A stretch of 64,000 nucleotides of DNA from Fretibacter rubidus. Lineage in GTDB: Bacteria; Pseudomonadota; Alphaproteobacteria; Caulobacterales; Maricaulaceae. The notes under the pieces are model-generated. The model was not told the DNA's origin, made no database searches, and worked only from the letters and a program-made list of their open reading frames with translations. Position 1 is the first letter of the stretch. Every line of letters begins with the position of its first letter. Made by a program: the position numbers and the translations under genes. The stretch covers positions 124,001 through 188,000 of the forward strand of contig NZ_CP163423.1 in the NCBI RefSeq assembly GCF_041429785.1. Reading direction: 5' to 3'. Shown piece after piece: positions 27,057-34,428 of the stretch.

Positions 27057-28538
27057 TTATGTCGGTGTGAATAGGGGTACGCCGTCCGTGCCGCGGGCTA
27101 AGGTTCCGCGCGTCCCGATGGGCGAGGTTTGTGGGTCGGTTAGCCATGCTAGTTTTACGCCGTTGCCCAGTATGACTTTGGCCAAACTACGCGTACCCGC
27201 GTCGGTGCGCACAACCAAAATGCCGTGCTCAGCTTTACCGCTGCGGTCATAGGGTATGGTAAATGTCTCAATTTTGGCGGGGCCTGTGGCGTCTGCATCA
27301 AAGGCTGGAATGTCCCCGCGCGCGGCATTAGCGGTGTTTGATTGATCGCTGTCCTTCACCCTGACAAAATTTGACGGGCTGCGTGATAAGGTGAGGGCGT
27401 AATGCTTGGTCACAAATTCGCCTTGGCCGTATAAAAGCCCCGTCTGTTTCCCGCCGCGAATGGCACGCACCATGGCGCAGGTGCTGTGGGTCATATAATT
27501 ATTCAGCGGTGCGCCAAAAAAACTAAGCCCCCCTGTCACTGATGGGGGCAGGCTGTCGGACAAACCTAAAATCCGCTTTGCCATTTTCGGGACAACCGGA
27601 AAGCAGCTATAAAGTTCAACCGCATCGAAATCCCCCTTAACCGCTTGCAAGACTGCGGTCTGTGCGGGGCTCTCATAGTAGTTTTCGCGCGCCATGAAAT
27701 TACGCGGTTCATCCGCAAAGGCACCGCCTGTGATATAAACGATCTTGGCGTCATCAACGCCCATGGCGCGCGCTTTCGATAGGCTGGTGATGATGACTGC
27801 GCTGGCTTGATTAACGGTCGGATTGGCGACTTGGGCCTTGGTATAAGGCCAAGCAATCAGGCGGTTTTTCGGGGTCGGTGTTTTAATATCATCCGCAGAC
27901 CAGTCGTCCGTTTTCCAGCTATAGGGATTTGTTTTTGCGACCTTCGCATAGTGTTCCCAGAGGGCTGCCGACTCGTCTATCGCCTCCTCTGGCGTCTGGC
28001 CCCAATGATGGGCGCAGGCCAAATCATAAAAGGGATAAACATGGCTGGGGAAAAACAATCCCAACTGTAGCGCACGCGGTTCCAGAAATTGCGCCACGGC
28101 CATATAGTCGGGTGTGCCTGCGACCTTGGGCGGCCACCGCAACGTTTGCCCTATACGCATAGCGGCTCTAACGCTGTGTTGCGCTTCGGCCCCGACGACT
28201 AAGGCCAATGTGCTTTCCCCAGCTGCAATACGGTCGGCGGCGGCATGTACGGCTTTTAACGGGGTTTCGCCGCCTGTGGGTTGCAGCACGGCACGGGCGG
28301 GCGTGATAGACAGAGCCTTGCATAACTGTCCCGGCAAATCATCATAAGCCCAGCTGGCGGGATTGATAATATCCACACTGTCAAAGGCGGCATCACCGTT
28401 TGTCCCGCAATCCTGTAAGGCGATCTGCGCAACGTCGCGCATTAGGCTCAGGGGGTCGCGCGCGTCAGACGTCTGTGTGGGGCGGTCGCAAATTTCGCCA
28501 ATGCCAATGATAACAGGCGTCATGTCAGAAGGGTTCAT
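27057..28538 (-). CDS. Thiolase-like protein (acetyl-CoA acetyltransferase superfamily, TLP type)
   Basis: A 493-residue thiolase-fold protein. The N-terminal strand TPVIIGIGEICDRP and the stretch ESTLALVVGAEAQHSV are thiolase-like. At the usual nucleophile position the sequence reads LQPTGGETPLKAV rather than a CASG type, and the usual GHP motif near the C-terminus reads FFGAPLNNYMTHS. It therefore looks like a thiolase-like protein lacking standard condensing residues. An extra C-terminal beta-rich domain covers the last ~100 residues. The start at 28538 is fixed by the ATGA overlap with the rnhB stop and a GGAG site. Role in lipid metabolism is inferred only from the superfamily. Confidence 0.78.
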   Translation of the reverse strand: MNPSDMTPVIIGIGEICDRPTQTSDARDPLSLMRDVAQIALQDCGTNGDAAFDSVDIINPASWAYDDLPGQLCKALSITPARAVLQPTGGETPLKAVHAAADRIAAGESTLALVVGAEAQHSVRAAMRIGQTLRWPPKVAGTPDYMAVAQFLEPRALQLGLFFPSHVYPFYDLACAHHWGQTPEEAIDESAALWEHYAKVAKTNPYSWKTDDWSADDIKTPTPKNRLIAWPYTKAQVANPTVNQASAVIITSLSKARAMGVDDAKIVYITGGAFADEPRNFMARENYYESPAQTAVLQAVKGDFDAVELYSCFPVVPKMAKRILGLSDSLPPSVTGGLSFFGAPLNNYMTHSTCAMVRAIRGGKQTGLLYGQGEFVTKHYALTLSRSPSNFVRVKDSDQSNTANAARGDIPAFDADATGPAKIETFTIPYDRSGKAEHGILVVRTDAGTRSLAKVILGNGVKLAWLTDPQTSPIGTRGTLARGTDGVPLFTPT

Positions 28539-29197
28539 TCGGGTCTCCAAAATAACTCGCCTTGCCGCATGGGCGCAAAACTAAAACGGTGGATGGGGCA
28601 GGGGCCTAGGGTCGCAATCGCCTCGCGGTGGGCTTTCGTGCCGTAGCCCTTATGACCCGCAAAGCCGTATCCGGGAAAGCGGTCATCAGCAAGGGCCATT
28701 AAATTATCGCGGGTGACTTTGGCGACAATCGACGCGGCGGCAATGGACAGGCATTTTGCGTCGCCTTTGACAATGGCCTGTGTTTCGCAGGGCAAATCGG
28801 GGTAGCGGTTCCCGTCAATCAGTGCGGTTTGGGGCACTATTGGTAATGCATGAAAGGCGCGTTGCATCGCGATCATTGTGGACGCTAAAATATTGACTTG
28901 GTCAATCTCTGCAGGTTCAGAAATACCAATGCCAATTAGCGCATGGGCGCGTATATCATTCAGCACATGTTCACGTGCGCTTTGGGATAAAGCCTTACTG
29001 TCGTTCAAACCGTGTGGGATGTTATCCGGGTCTAAAATGACAGCGGCGGCGACAACAGGCCCAGCCAAGGGTCCGCGTCCTGCCTCATCGATGCCACAAA
29101 CGGGATGTAAACTAGCGCTCTCGTAAGTGAAATCGGGAGAATTTTTCAAAGATGTCAATTTTTTTGGCATGTGTAATTTCTGGCCTGATTCCTGCAT
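28535..29197 (-). CDS. rnhB: Ribonuclease HII
   Basis: Cleaves RNA in RNA-DNA hybrids, including single ribonucleotides misincorporated in DNA. The catalytic signature GIDEAGRGPLAGPVVAAAVIL begins at about residue 35 and supplies Asp-Glu of the DEDD site; LIDGNRYPDL and SIVAKVTRDNLM supply later residues. The 220-residue length includes a longer N-terminal tail than usual; starting at the ATG at 29170 would give 211 residues. Neither start has a clear ribosome site. It overlaps the thiolase-like gene by four bases. Confidence 0.93.
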   Translation of the reverse strand: MQESGQKLHMPKKLTSLKNSPDFTYESASLHPVCGIDEAGRGPLAGPVVAAAVILDPDNIPHGLNDSKALSQSAREHVLNDIRAHALIGIGISEPAEIDQVNILASTMIAMQRAFHALPIVPQTALIDGNRYPDLPCETQAIVKGDAKCLSIAAASIVAKVTRDNLMALADDRFPGYGFAGHKGYGTKAHREAIATLGPCPIHRFSFAPMRQGELFWRPE

Positions 29198-29270
29198 TTT
29201 TGCAGTTATAGGCCTTTTTAGAGCAAAAAGAATTTGTTAGAAGGCAACAAATTTCATGAGGAGTGAATAA

Positions 29271-29672
29271 ATGGGTAAATTTACAAATACAGCGATTATC
29301 GCAGGCATTGCCATGATTGCTTTTGCAGGTTCTGCGTCTGCCGTTGATATCAAAGATAACGCGTCTTGCACCGCAGAAGGCGGTACAATGGTTAATGTGA
29401 AAAATAGCGACTACTGCCTCGTGCCAATTCGTGACGAAGCTTATGCTGACCCGATTTATGATGGTAATCAGTTGGGTATTGTGGATTGCCCCGGCAATAA
29501 ACTTCAAGATGGTCAATATTGCATGTATCCGGTGACAATCCGCCCAGCGCCGGCCCAAACAACGGCCACAACACCATCAACATCTGACGCGCTTACGACG
29601 GCGCCTTCTATGGACTCCGCAGTTGATAGCATGGAAGAGATGGCAACAGACGTTGTTGACGATATGAAATAG
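29271..29672 (+). CDS. Exported protein of unknown function
   Basis: A 133-residue protein with a Sec signal peptide (IIAGIAMIAFAGSASA). The mature part has four cysteines (in NASCTAEGG, SDYCLVPIR, IVDCPGNKL and QYCMYPV), spaced to form two disulfides, then a Thr/Ser/Pro/Ala-rich and acidic C-terminal tail. No family recognised. AGGAG eight bases before the ATG supports the start, and a strong terminator follows, so it is a stand-alone transcription unit divergent from rnhB. Confidence 0.75.
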   Translation: MGKFTNTAIIAGIAMIAFAGSASAVDIKDNASCTAEGGTMVNVKNSDYCLVPIRDEAYADPIYDGNQLGIVDCPGNKLQDGQYCMYPVTIRPAPAQTTATTPSTSDALTTAPSMDSAVDSMEEMATDVVDDMK

Positions 29673-29703
29673 GCAAACCGCCTATCACGCATAAGTGATT
29701 ACA

Positions 29704-29729
29704 CCCCGCCCCCAAAGGCGGGGTTTTTT
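29704..29729 (+). terminator. Rho-independent terminator
   Basis: CCCCGCC and GGCGGGG form a seven-pair GC stem around a six-base loop, followed by six T. It ends the exported-protein gene. Confidence 0.9.
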
Positions 29730-29785
29730 AATGCACCGCTTTGTTTTTCCCTTGTTTTTAGAGGCTTGATTGTCAAGAACGCATC

Positions 29786-30502
29786 ATGGAATCTCGGGCT
29801 GATATCATTGAAAATCTATGCGTGGTGATTCCGACCTTAAAGGCGGGGGCGTCGCTGGACAGGCTTTTAACGCAATGCGCCGGCTATCCCGTTATTATCG
29901 CAGACGGCGGGTCGACAGATAACACAATTAATCAAGCCGTGAGGGCAGATGCTGTTGTGGCGAGTGGCACGGCGGGTCGCGGGACCCAGCTACGGCGCGG
30001 CGTTGATTGGGCGCTTAAAACCCAAAACCCAGAGTGGATTTTAATCATTCATGCCGATTGCACCCTGCCGGAGGATTGGCAGGGCGATGTGCGTGAGCAT
30101 ATCAATAGCCATCCGACGAAAGCTGCCTATTTTACCTTTGGCGCCAAAGCCTCTGGCTGGCGGCCCCGTTTTATGGAATTTGTGGTCAAGCTGCGCGATA
30201 TCTGGCCGCGCCTGCCTTATGGCGATCAAGGTCTTTTGATATCCAAGGATATGTATCAATCCGTTGGCGGCTATCCTGATCAAGCGCTGTTTGAGGATGT
30301 GGAGATTATCCGCGCGATTAAAAATACGTTTGGAAAGTCAGCACTGCGGCGTCTTTCTGGGCGTATCATGACAGATGTCAGCGCCTATGAACGGGACGGT
30401 TTTGCGACGCGAACTTGGCGCAATGTCATGATTATGCGGGACTATAATCGCGGTGTGTCGATTGAAGACCTGATTAAACGCTACAGAAAGCCTGCGTCCT
30501 GA
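29786..30502 (+). CDS. Family 2 glycosyltransferase (TIGR04283-type)
   Basis: A 238-residue GT-A fold transferase. The N-terminal part CVVIPTLKAGASLDRLL and VIIADGGSTDNTINQAV binds the nucleotide sugar; LIIHADCTLPEDW carries the DxD-like metal site; RLPYGDQGLLISKDMY and LFEDVEIIRAIK (the ED motif) are typical of this subfamily. Members usually pair with a TIGR04282/DUF2064 gene, exactly as here: the stop of this gene shares a base with the next ATG (TGATG). Acceptor and product are unknown. Confidence 0.88.
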   Translation: MESRADIIENLCVVIPTLKAGASLDRLLTQCAGYPVIIADGGSTDNTINQAVRADAVVASGTAGRGTQLRRGVDWALKTQNPEWILIIHADCTLPEDWQGDVREHINSHPTKAAYFTFGAKASGWRPRFMEFVVKLRDIWPRLPYGDQGLLISKDMYQSVGGYPDQALFEDVEIIRAIKNTFGKSALRRLSGRIMTDVSAYERDGFATRTWRNVMIMRDYNRGVSIEDLIKRYRKPAS

Positions 30503-31071
30503 TGCGCGGTACGGTTATTATCATGGCCAAAGCCCCCATCATGGGTCGCGCGAAAACGCGGCTAGCGGCAGATATTGGTCTTGTTCACGCCCACCGTCTT
30601 TATAAAATGATGATGTCTCGCGTCATCAGGGGCGTTCAAGACCCGCGCTGGGATACGGTTTTGGCTGTTACCCCCGCTCCCATGATGCACAATGTACCCA
30701 TGTGGCAGGGTGTGCCGCAAATGCCCCAAACAAGCGGTAGCCTCACCCCGCGCTTGCAAGCTGTTTTTGACATGAAAGGCCCCGTGGTCGTTATCGGCAC
30801 AGATTGCCCCGATGTGAGCCGCACGGATATAGCGGACGCCTTTAAAGCCATTAAACGCGGTCACGCTGTGCTGGGCCCTGCCGATGACGGCGGTTTTTGG
30901 TTAATCGGCCTTCACGGCCCAGCGCGGGCTGATTTATTTGATAATGTGCGCTGGTCACACAGCCAAACCATGGCTGATATGGCCGCCCGTTTTAGTCGTC
31001 CAGTGAGGCAACTTCGCCGCCTGATTGATGTTGATGACAAAATCGCGCTGGATGGGTGGCGCGGGACATAA
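30502..31071 (+). CDS. TIGR04282/DUF2064 family glycosyltransferase-like protein
   Basis: A 189-residue nucleotidyltransferase/GT-A-like protein. VIIMAKAPIMGRAKTRLAAD is the N-terminal nucleotide-binding signature (K-x-P-x-x-G-x-x-K-T-R-L). VVIGTDCPDVS and GPADDGGFWLIGL supply the acidic metal site. It is translationally coupled to the TIGR04283 gene, and the two are presumed to act in one, still undefined, glycosylation pathway. It is somewhat shorter than many members. Confidence 0.88.
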   Translation: MRGTVIIMAKAPIMGRAKTRLAADIGLVHAHRLYKMMMSRVIRGVQDPRWDTVLAVTPAPMMHNVPMWQGVPQMPQTSGSLTPRLQAVFDMKGPVVVIGTDCPDVSRTDIADAFKAIKRGHAVLGPADDGGFWLIGLHGPARADLFDNVRWSHSQTMADMAARFSRPVRQLRRLIDVDDKIALDGWRGT

Positions 31072-31072
31072 T

Positions 31073-31942
31073 TTATTTTATGTCGTTGTTCTTCTCTTTT
31101 GAAATCCGCTTTTGATCGATATCGTCTAGCGTCTCTGCAGAGATACGCTTTTGTTCTTCATTCAGGCGGTTTACCTCTGTGGCAAGCGTTTGCAGCGTTT
31201 TGTCAATCAGGCTTAGGTCACCACCTTTGCCATTGGCGGGAACAATGATTTTGGCGTCTTTATAAACTGATTTTGTCCACGCAAGCGCGCTTGGCCAAGC
31301 TTTGATATCGGCATTGACTGTATTACCCAGGCCTTTCATTTCCGCCCCGACAACAAGCCCGCCCGCAAAAAGCACATTATGTGACGGCACATAGACAACC
31401 AGATTGTCAGCCGTATGCCCTGCACCGGGAAAGGCAATTTCAACAGCGCCGACTTTGCTGCGTGAACGCGGCTCGGATAAGGCGCTGACCGATGTATTGG
31501 GGACAGGGGTGCCACGTTTTGCGGCTAGGCCCGCCGTATCGGGGTGGGTGAACACTTTGGCGCCCGCGCGCTCAATGATATCGACCCCTGCCAAGCGGTC
31601 ATATGTGTGCGCCGTCAGCACAAGGTTTTTAACAGGTTTGCCAATCTCAGTCTCAATTTTTTGCAACAGTGATTGTGTCGCCATTTCGCCCCATGCGGTA
31701 TCGACCAATGTCAATTCCTCCCCATCCGCAACAATCAAACCGTTGCTGGGCATCGAATTGCCGCCTGGCAAAGTATAGGCCGAGGTATGCACCCAGACAC
31801 CCTCTGCGATATTTTGAATGACCACGGGATAGTTGGCGGATATTTCAGCGGCCAGCGTATCTGGGGCGGTTTTCTGCGCCGAGCAAGCGGATAAAGATAA
31901 AGCTGCAAGAGCGCTCAATAAAACAGAAAGGCGAAAGGTCAT
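31073..31942 (-). CDS. Metallo-beta-lactamase-fold lipoprotein with most zinc ligands lost
   Basis: A 289-residue exported protein with lipobox LSACSAQ. The fold aligns well with subclass B1 metallo-beta-lactamases: GLIVADGEELTLVDTAWG, LVLTAHTYDRLAGVD, PGAGHTADNLVVYVP, LFAGGLVVGAEMKGLGNT and IIVPANGKGGD. In B1 enzymes the zinc ligands are H116, H118, D120, H196, C221 and H263. Here my ungapped alignment gives A, T, D, H, G and N, so only D120 and H196 remain. It is probably not a zinc hydrolase. It may be a binding protein or a different enzyme. The tail is charged and helical. Convergent with the DUF2064 gene. Confidence 0.82.
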   Translation of the reverse strand: MTFRLSVLLSALAALSLSACSAQKTAPDTLAAEISANYPVVIQNIAEGVWVHTSAYTLPGGNSMPSNGLIVADGEELTLVDTAWGEMATQSLLQKIETEIGKPVKNLVLTAHTYDRLAGVDIIERAGAKVFTHPDTAGLAAKRGTPVPNTSVSALSEPRSRSKVGAVEIAFPGAGHTADNLVVYVPSHNVLFAGGLVVGAEMKGLGNTVNADIKAWPSALAWTKSVYKDAKIIVPANGKGGDLSLIDKTLQTLATEVNRLNEEQKRISAETLDDIDQKRISKEKNNDIK

Positions 31943-31991
31943 AATAATCTCATCAATTGTTTTTAATTAATTAGGACGGCATCCATGCAAA

Positions 31992-32807
31992 TTAAAGGCC
32001 GTTTTTCATATCCGCTATTTTAGCGCGCAGAGACAGCATATCGCGCCACATGTCAGCTTTCAAATCAGGCCGCCGCAGCAGGTAGGCGGGATGATAGACG
32101 ATTAACGCTGGCGCGCTATGCTCGCCTGCGGCCACATCGACCCACTGCCCGCGTGTTTTGGTAATGCCTTTTAAGGTGGTCAATGCTCCCATAGACACAC
32201 CGCCGACCAAGATAATAAGCTTGGGTTTTTTAAGCGCAATATGGCGCTGGATAAACGGCAAGCATAAGGCGACATCTTCGGGTGTTGGGCTGCGGTCACC
32301 GGGTGGACGCCAATTAATAACATTGGTGATATATAAATCATCATCGGTCAGGCCAATGCTGGCAAAAATACGATCAAGAAACTGCCCAGTAGGCCCAATG
32401 AACGGCTTGCCGGCGCGGTCTTCATTGACCCCTGGCGCTTCGCCAATGACCATAATATCGGCGTTCGGATTGCCGCGCGCAAACACGGCTTGGCGGGCGC
32501 TATCAGACAGCTCTCCGGCGTTAAAGGCTGAAATGGCAGCGTGTAAATCCGCAAGCGTTTTGGCCTTTTGCGCGATGCCTTGTGCTGCACTGGGTTCGAC
32601 CGATGGGGCGGCTGGTGCGGGCGTGACGGGGCGCGCAGCGGCCGTTTTTCGGGCCGCGATTTGGCGGGCGCTGCCTTTGACAGGGGTTTGCGCGGGCGTG
32701 TGCGTGGGTGCAGATTTTTTGCGCTTTGGCGCAGCGGGTTTAATTTCTGGCACATCAAGACCAGAGACATCCCACCAGTTTAAAGCTGATAAAAGCGCGC
32801 GTTCCAT
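31992..32807 (-). CDS. Family 4-type uracil-DNA glycosylase
   Basis: Excises uracil from DNA. The catalytic domain (about residues 110-265) has motif IGEAPGVNEDRAGKPFIG, the stretch NVINWRPPGDRSPTPED, and VYHPAYLLRRPD near the C-terminus. Residues 20-85 are a Pro/Ala/Lys-rich disordered linker. Family 4 enzymes usually bind a 4Fe-4S cluster through four cysteines, but this protein has a single Cys (in VALCLPFI), so it should lack the cluster, as some alphaproteobacterial relatives appear to. It starts three bases after the RimK-like gene on the same strand. Confidence 0.88.
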   Translation of the reverse strand: MERALLSALNWWDVSGLDVPEIKPAAPKRKKSAPTHTPAQTPVKGSARQIAARKTAAARPVTPAPAAPSVEPSAAQGIAQKAKTLADLHAAISAFNAGELSDSARQAVFARGNPNADIMVIGEAPGVNEDRAGKPFIGPTGQFLDRIFASIGLTDDDLYITNVINWRPPGDRSPTPEDVALCLPFIQRHIALKKPKLIILVGGVSMGALTTLKGITKTRGQWVDVAAGEHSAPALIVYHPAYLLRRPDLKADMWRDMLSLRAKIADMKNGL

Positions 32808-32810
32808 GGT

Positions 32811-34313
32811 TTAGCTTTTTGGGCTGGCTTTGGTGTTTGGCTTAGCTTTGGTGTTTGGCTTAGCTTTGGTGTTTGGCTTAGCTTTGGTGTTTGGCTTAGC
32901 TTTGGCTTTTGGCTTCGTTTTGATTGGGGTTTTCCTTGCCGCAGGAGCGCGAAATACGCCGCTGACATTGGCTTCGATACATTCAATAATCTGCCCAGCA
33001 ACATCAATACCTGTGGCCTCTTCGATGCCTTGTAATCCGGGCGATGAATTAACTTCCAAAATCTTCGGGCCGGTGTCACTGCGCAGGATATCAACGCCCG
33101 CGACTTTTAGCTTCAAGGCCTTGGCGGCTTTAATGGCGGCAGAGCGCTCTTGGCGCGAAAGTTTTGCTTTTTTGGCAGACCCCCCTTGATGCAGATTTGA
33201 TCTGAACTCACCCGCTTGGGCTGTGCGGATCATCGCGCCAATAACTTTGCCGTCGACCACGAAACACCGCAGGTCTGTGCCAGAGGCTTCTTTGACAAAT
33301 TCTTGGACAAGGAAATGCGCGTCTAATCCGCGAAAGGCATCAATCAGGGAACTGGCCGCTTTGCGCGTTTCGGCTAGCACGACGCCTTTGCCCTGTGTGG
33401 ACTCGAGTAATTTTACCACGACGGGTGAACCACCCGCGAGGCTAATGATGCCGTCTGTGTCACGCGAGCTGCGCGCAAAGGCCGTGTTGGGCATGCCTAA
33501 GCGGTGACTGGCCAGCACTTGATGGGCAAGCAATTTATCGCGCGAATTACCAATCGACTGCGCTGCGTTGAGGCAAAATACGCCCATGCTTTCAAATTGA
33601 CGCACAACGGCCATGCCGTAAAACGTCATGCGAGACCCGATGCGCGGAATGACCGCGTCATAACGGGGCAGGGCTTTCCCGTCGTAATAGACTTCGGGCT
33701 TATGCGCGTTAATCGACATATAGCAGCGCGATGTCTCGATGCATTCAATCACGTGACCACGCGCTTCAGCCGCACGTATCATGCTTTGGTTGGAATAATT
33801 TCGCGGCTCTTGGGTCAAAATAGCAATCCGCAGCGGTTGGGCCTTACGCGCTTTTTTGCGTGTACTTTTATAGGCCCCGTAATCTAATTCAGGCTGTAAA
33901 AAGCTTTGCGACGGGACAACGGACATATCATCGGTCAACGCTCCACGGCCAAGCAACATACGGTACCCCATAGTTTCGCGGTTGGTTAGGGTGATATCAA
34001 TGTCCCATGTGCGGTCGCCCATCTTTATTGGGCTGCGGATGACAAAGCGCGATTCAGACACGCCGTTGCTGCTGACGACAGTGCGGCGGTCAACGACTTT
34101 GGCCGAACAGACGACTTCTAACTGCGGATTGCTAGGGTCGGGGTGCATGATAAAGCGCACTTGCGGATTACTATCTGACCCAAAGGGTTCAATGGCTACA
34201 GCATGAAGGGCGGATGTTTTCGCGCCTGTATCAGTCTTAGCTTTGATAGCAGGGAGGCCAAGTTCGCCAAGGCTGACCCATTCTTCCCAGCCAATTGCAA
34301 AATTATCCGACAT
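32811..34313 (-). CDS. rimK: Fused RimB-like zinc-protease domain and RimK-like ATP-grasp ligase
   Basis: A 500-residue fusion. Residues 1 to about 140 match the ATP-dependent zinc protease family (retropepsin-like, KTDTGAKTSALHA holds the Asp-Thr-Gly-Ala motif). Residues 155-460 are an ATP-grasp ligase of the RimK type: PRIGSRMTFYGMAVVRQFE, VVKLLESTQGKGVVL, ASGTDLRCFVVDGKVIGAMI and ILEVNSSPGLQGIE. RimK adds glutamates to ribosomal protein S6. The C-terminus ends in four K-P-N-T-K-A repeats encoded by an exact 18-bp minisatellite. GGGG six bases before the ATG supports the start. The UDG gene follows three bases downstream. Confidence 0.88.
   Translation of the reverse strand: MSDNFAIGWEEWVSLGELGLPAIKAKTDTGAKTSALHAVAIEPFGSDSNPQVRFIMHPDPSNPQLEVVCSAKVVDRRTVVSSNGVSESRFVIRSPIKMGDRTWDIDITLTNRETMGYRMLLGRGALTDDMSVVPSQSFLQPELDYGAYKSTRKKARKAQPLRIAILTQEPRNYSNQSMIRAAEARGHVIECIETSRCYMSINAHKPEVYYDGKALPRYDAVIPRIGSRMTFYGMAVVRQFESMGVFCLNAAQSIGNSRDKLLAHQVLASHRLGMPNTAFARSSRDTDGIISLAGGSPVVVKLLESTQGKGVVLAETRKAASSLIDAFRGLDAHFLVQEFVKEASGTDLRCFVVDGKVIGAMIRTAQAGEFRSNLHQGGSAKKAKLSRQERSAAIKAAKALKLKVAGVDILRSDTGPKILEVNSSPGLQGIEEATGIDVAGQIIECIEANVSGVFRAPAARKTPIKTKPKAKAKPNTKAKPNTKAKPNTKAKPNTKASPKS
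32829..32900. repeat. 18-bp minisatellite, four exact copies
   Basis: Unit TTTGGTGTTTGGCTTAGC repeated at 32829, 32847, 32865 and 32883, with a degenerate continuation. It lies inside the 3' end of the RimK-like gene and encodes a Lys/Pro/Asn/Thr tail. An 18-bp unit keeps the frame, so copy number can vary without frameshift. Confidence 0.95.
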
Positions 34314-34428
34314 AGTAACCCCAATGTGATTAAGTTTTAGGCCATTATGCGACCAAGCGGCGCTTTACCGCGCGGCTTCCTTACGCTAATCCAATACGAA
34401 ATATATCTGATGAAAGCGAGTCCTACTC

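Noticed and set aside
32780-33094. Minus-strand ORF with K-L-S-Q-T-P repeats overlapping rimK
   Set aside because: It is the minisatellite read in another frame; the RimK frame is clearly the coding one.
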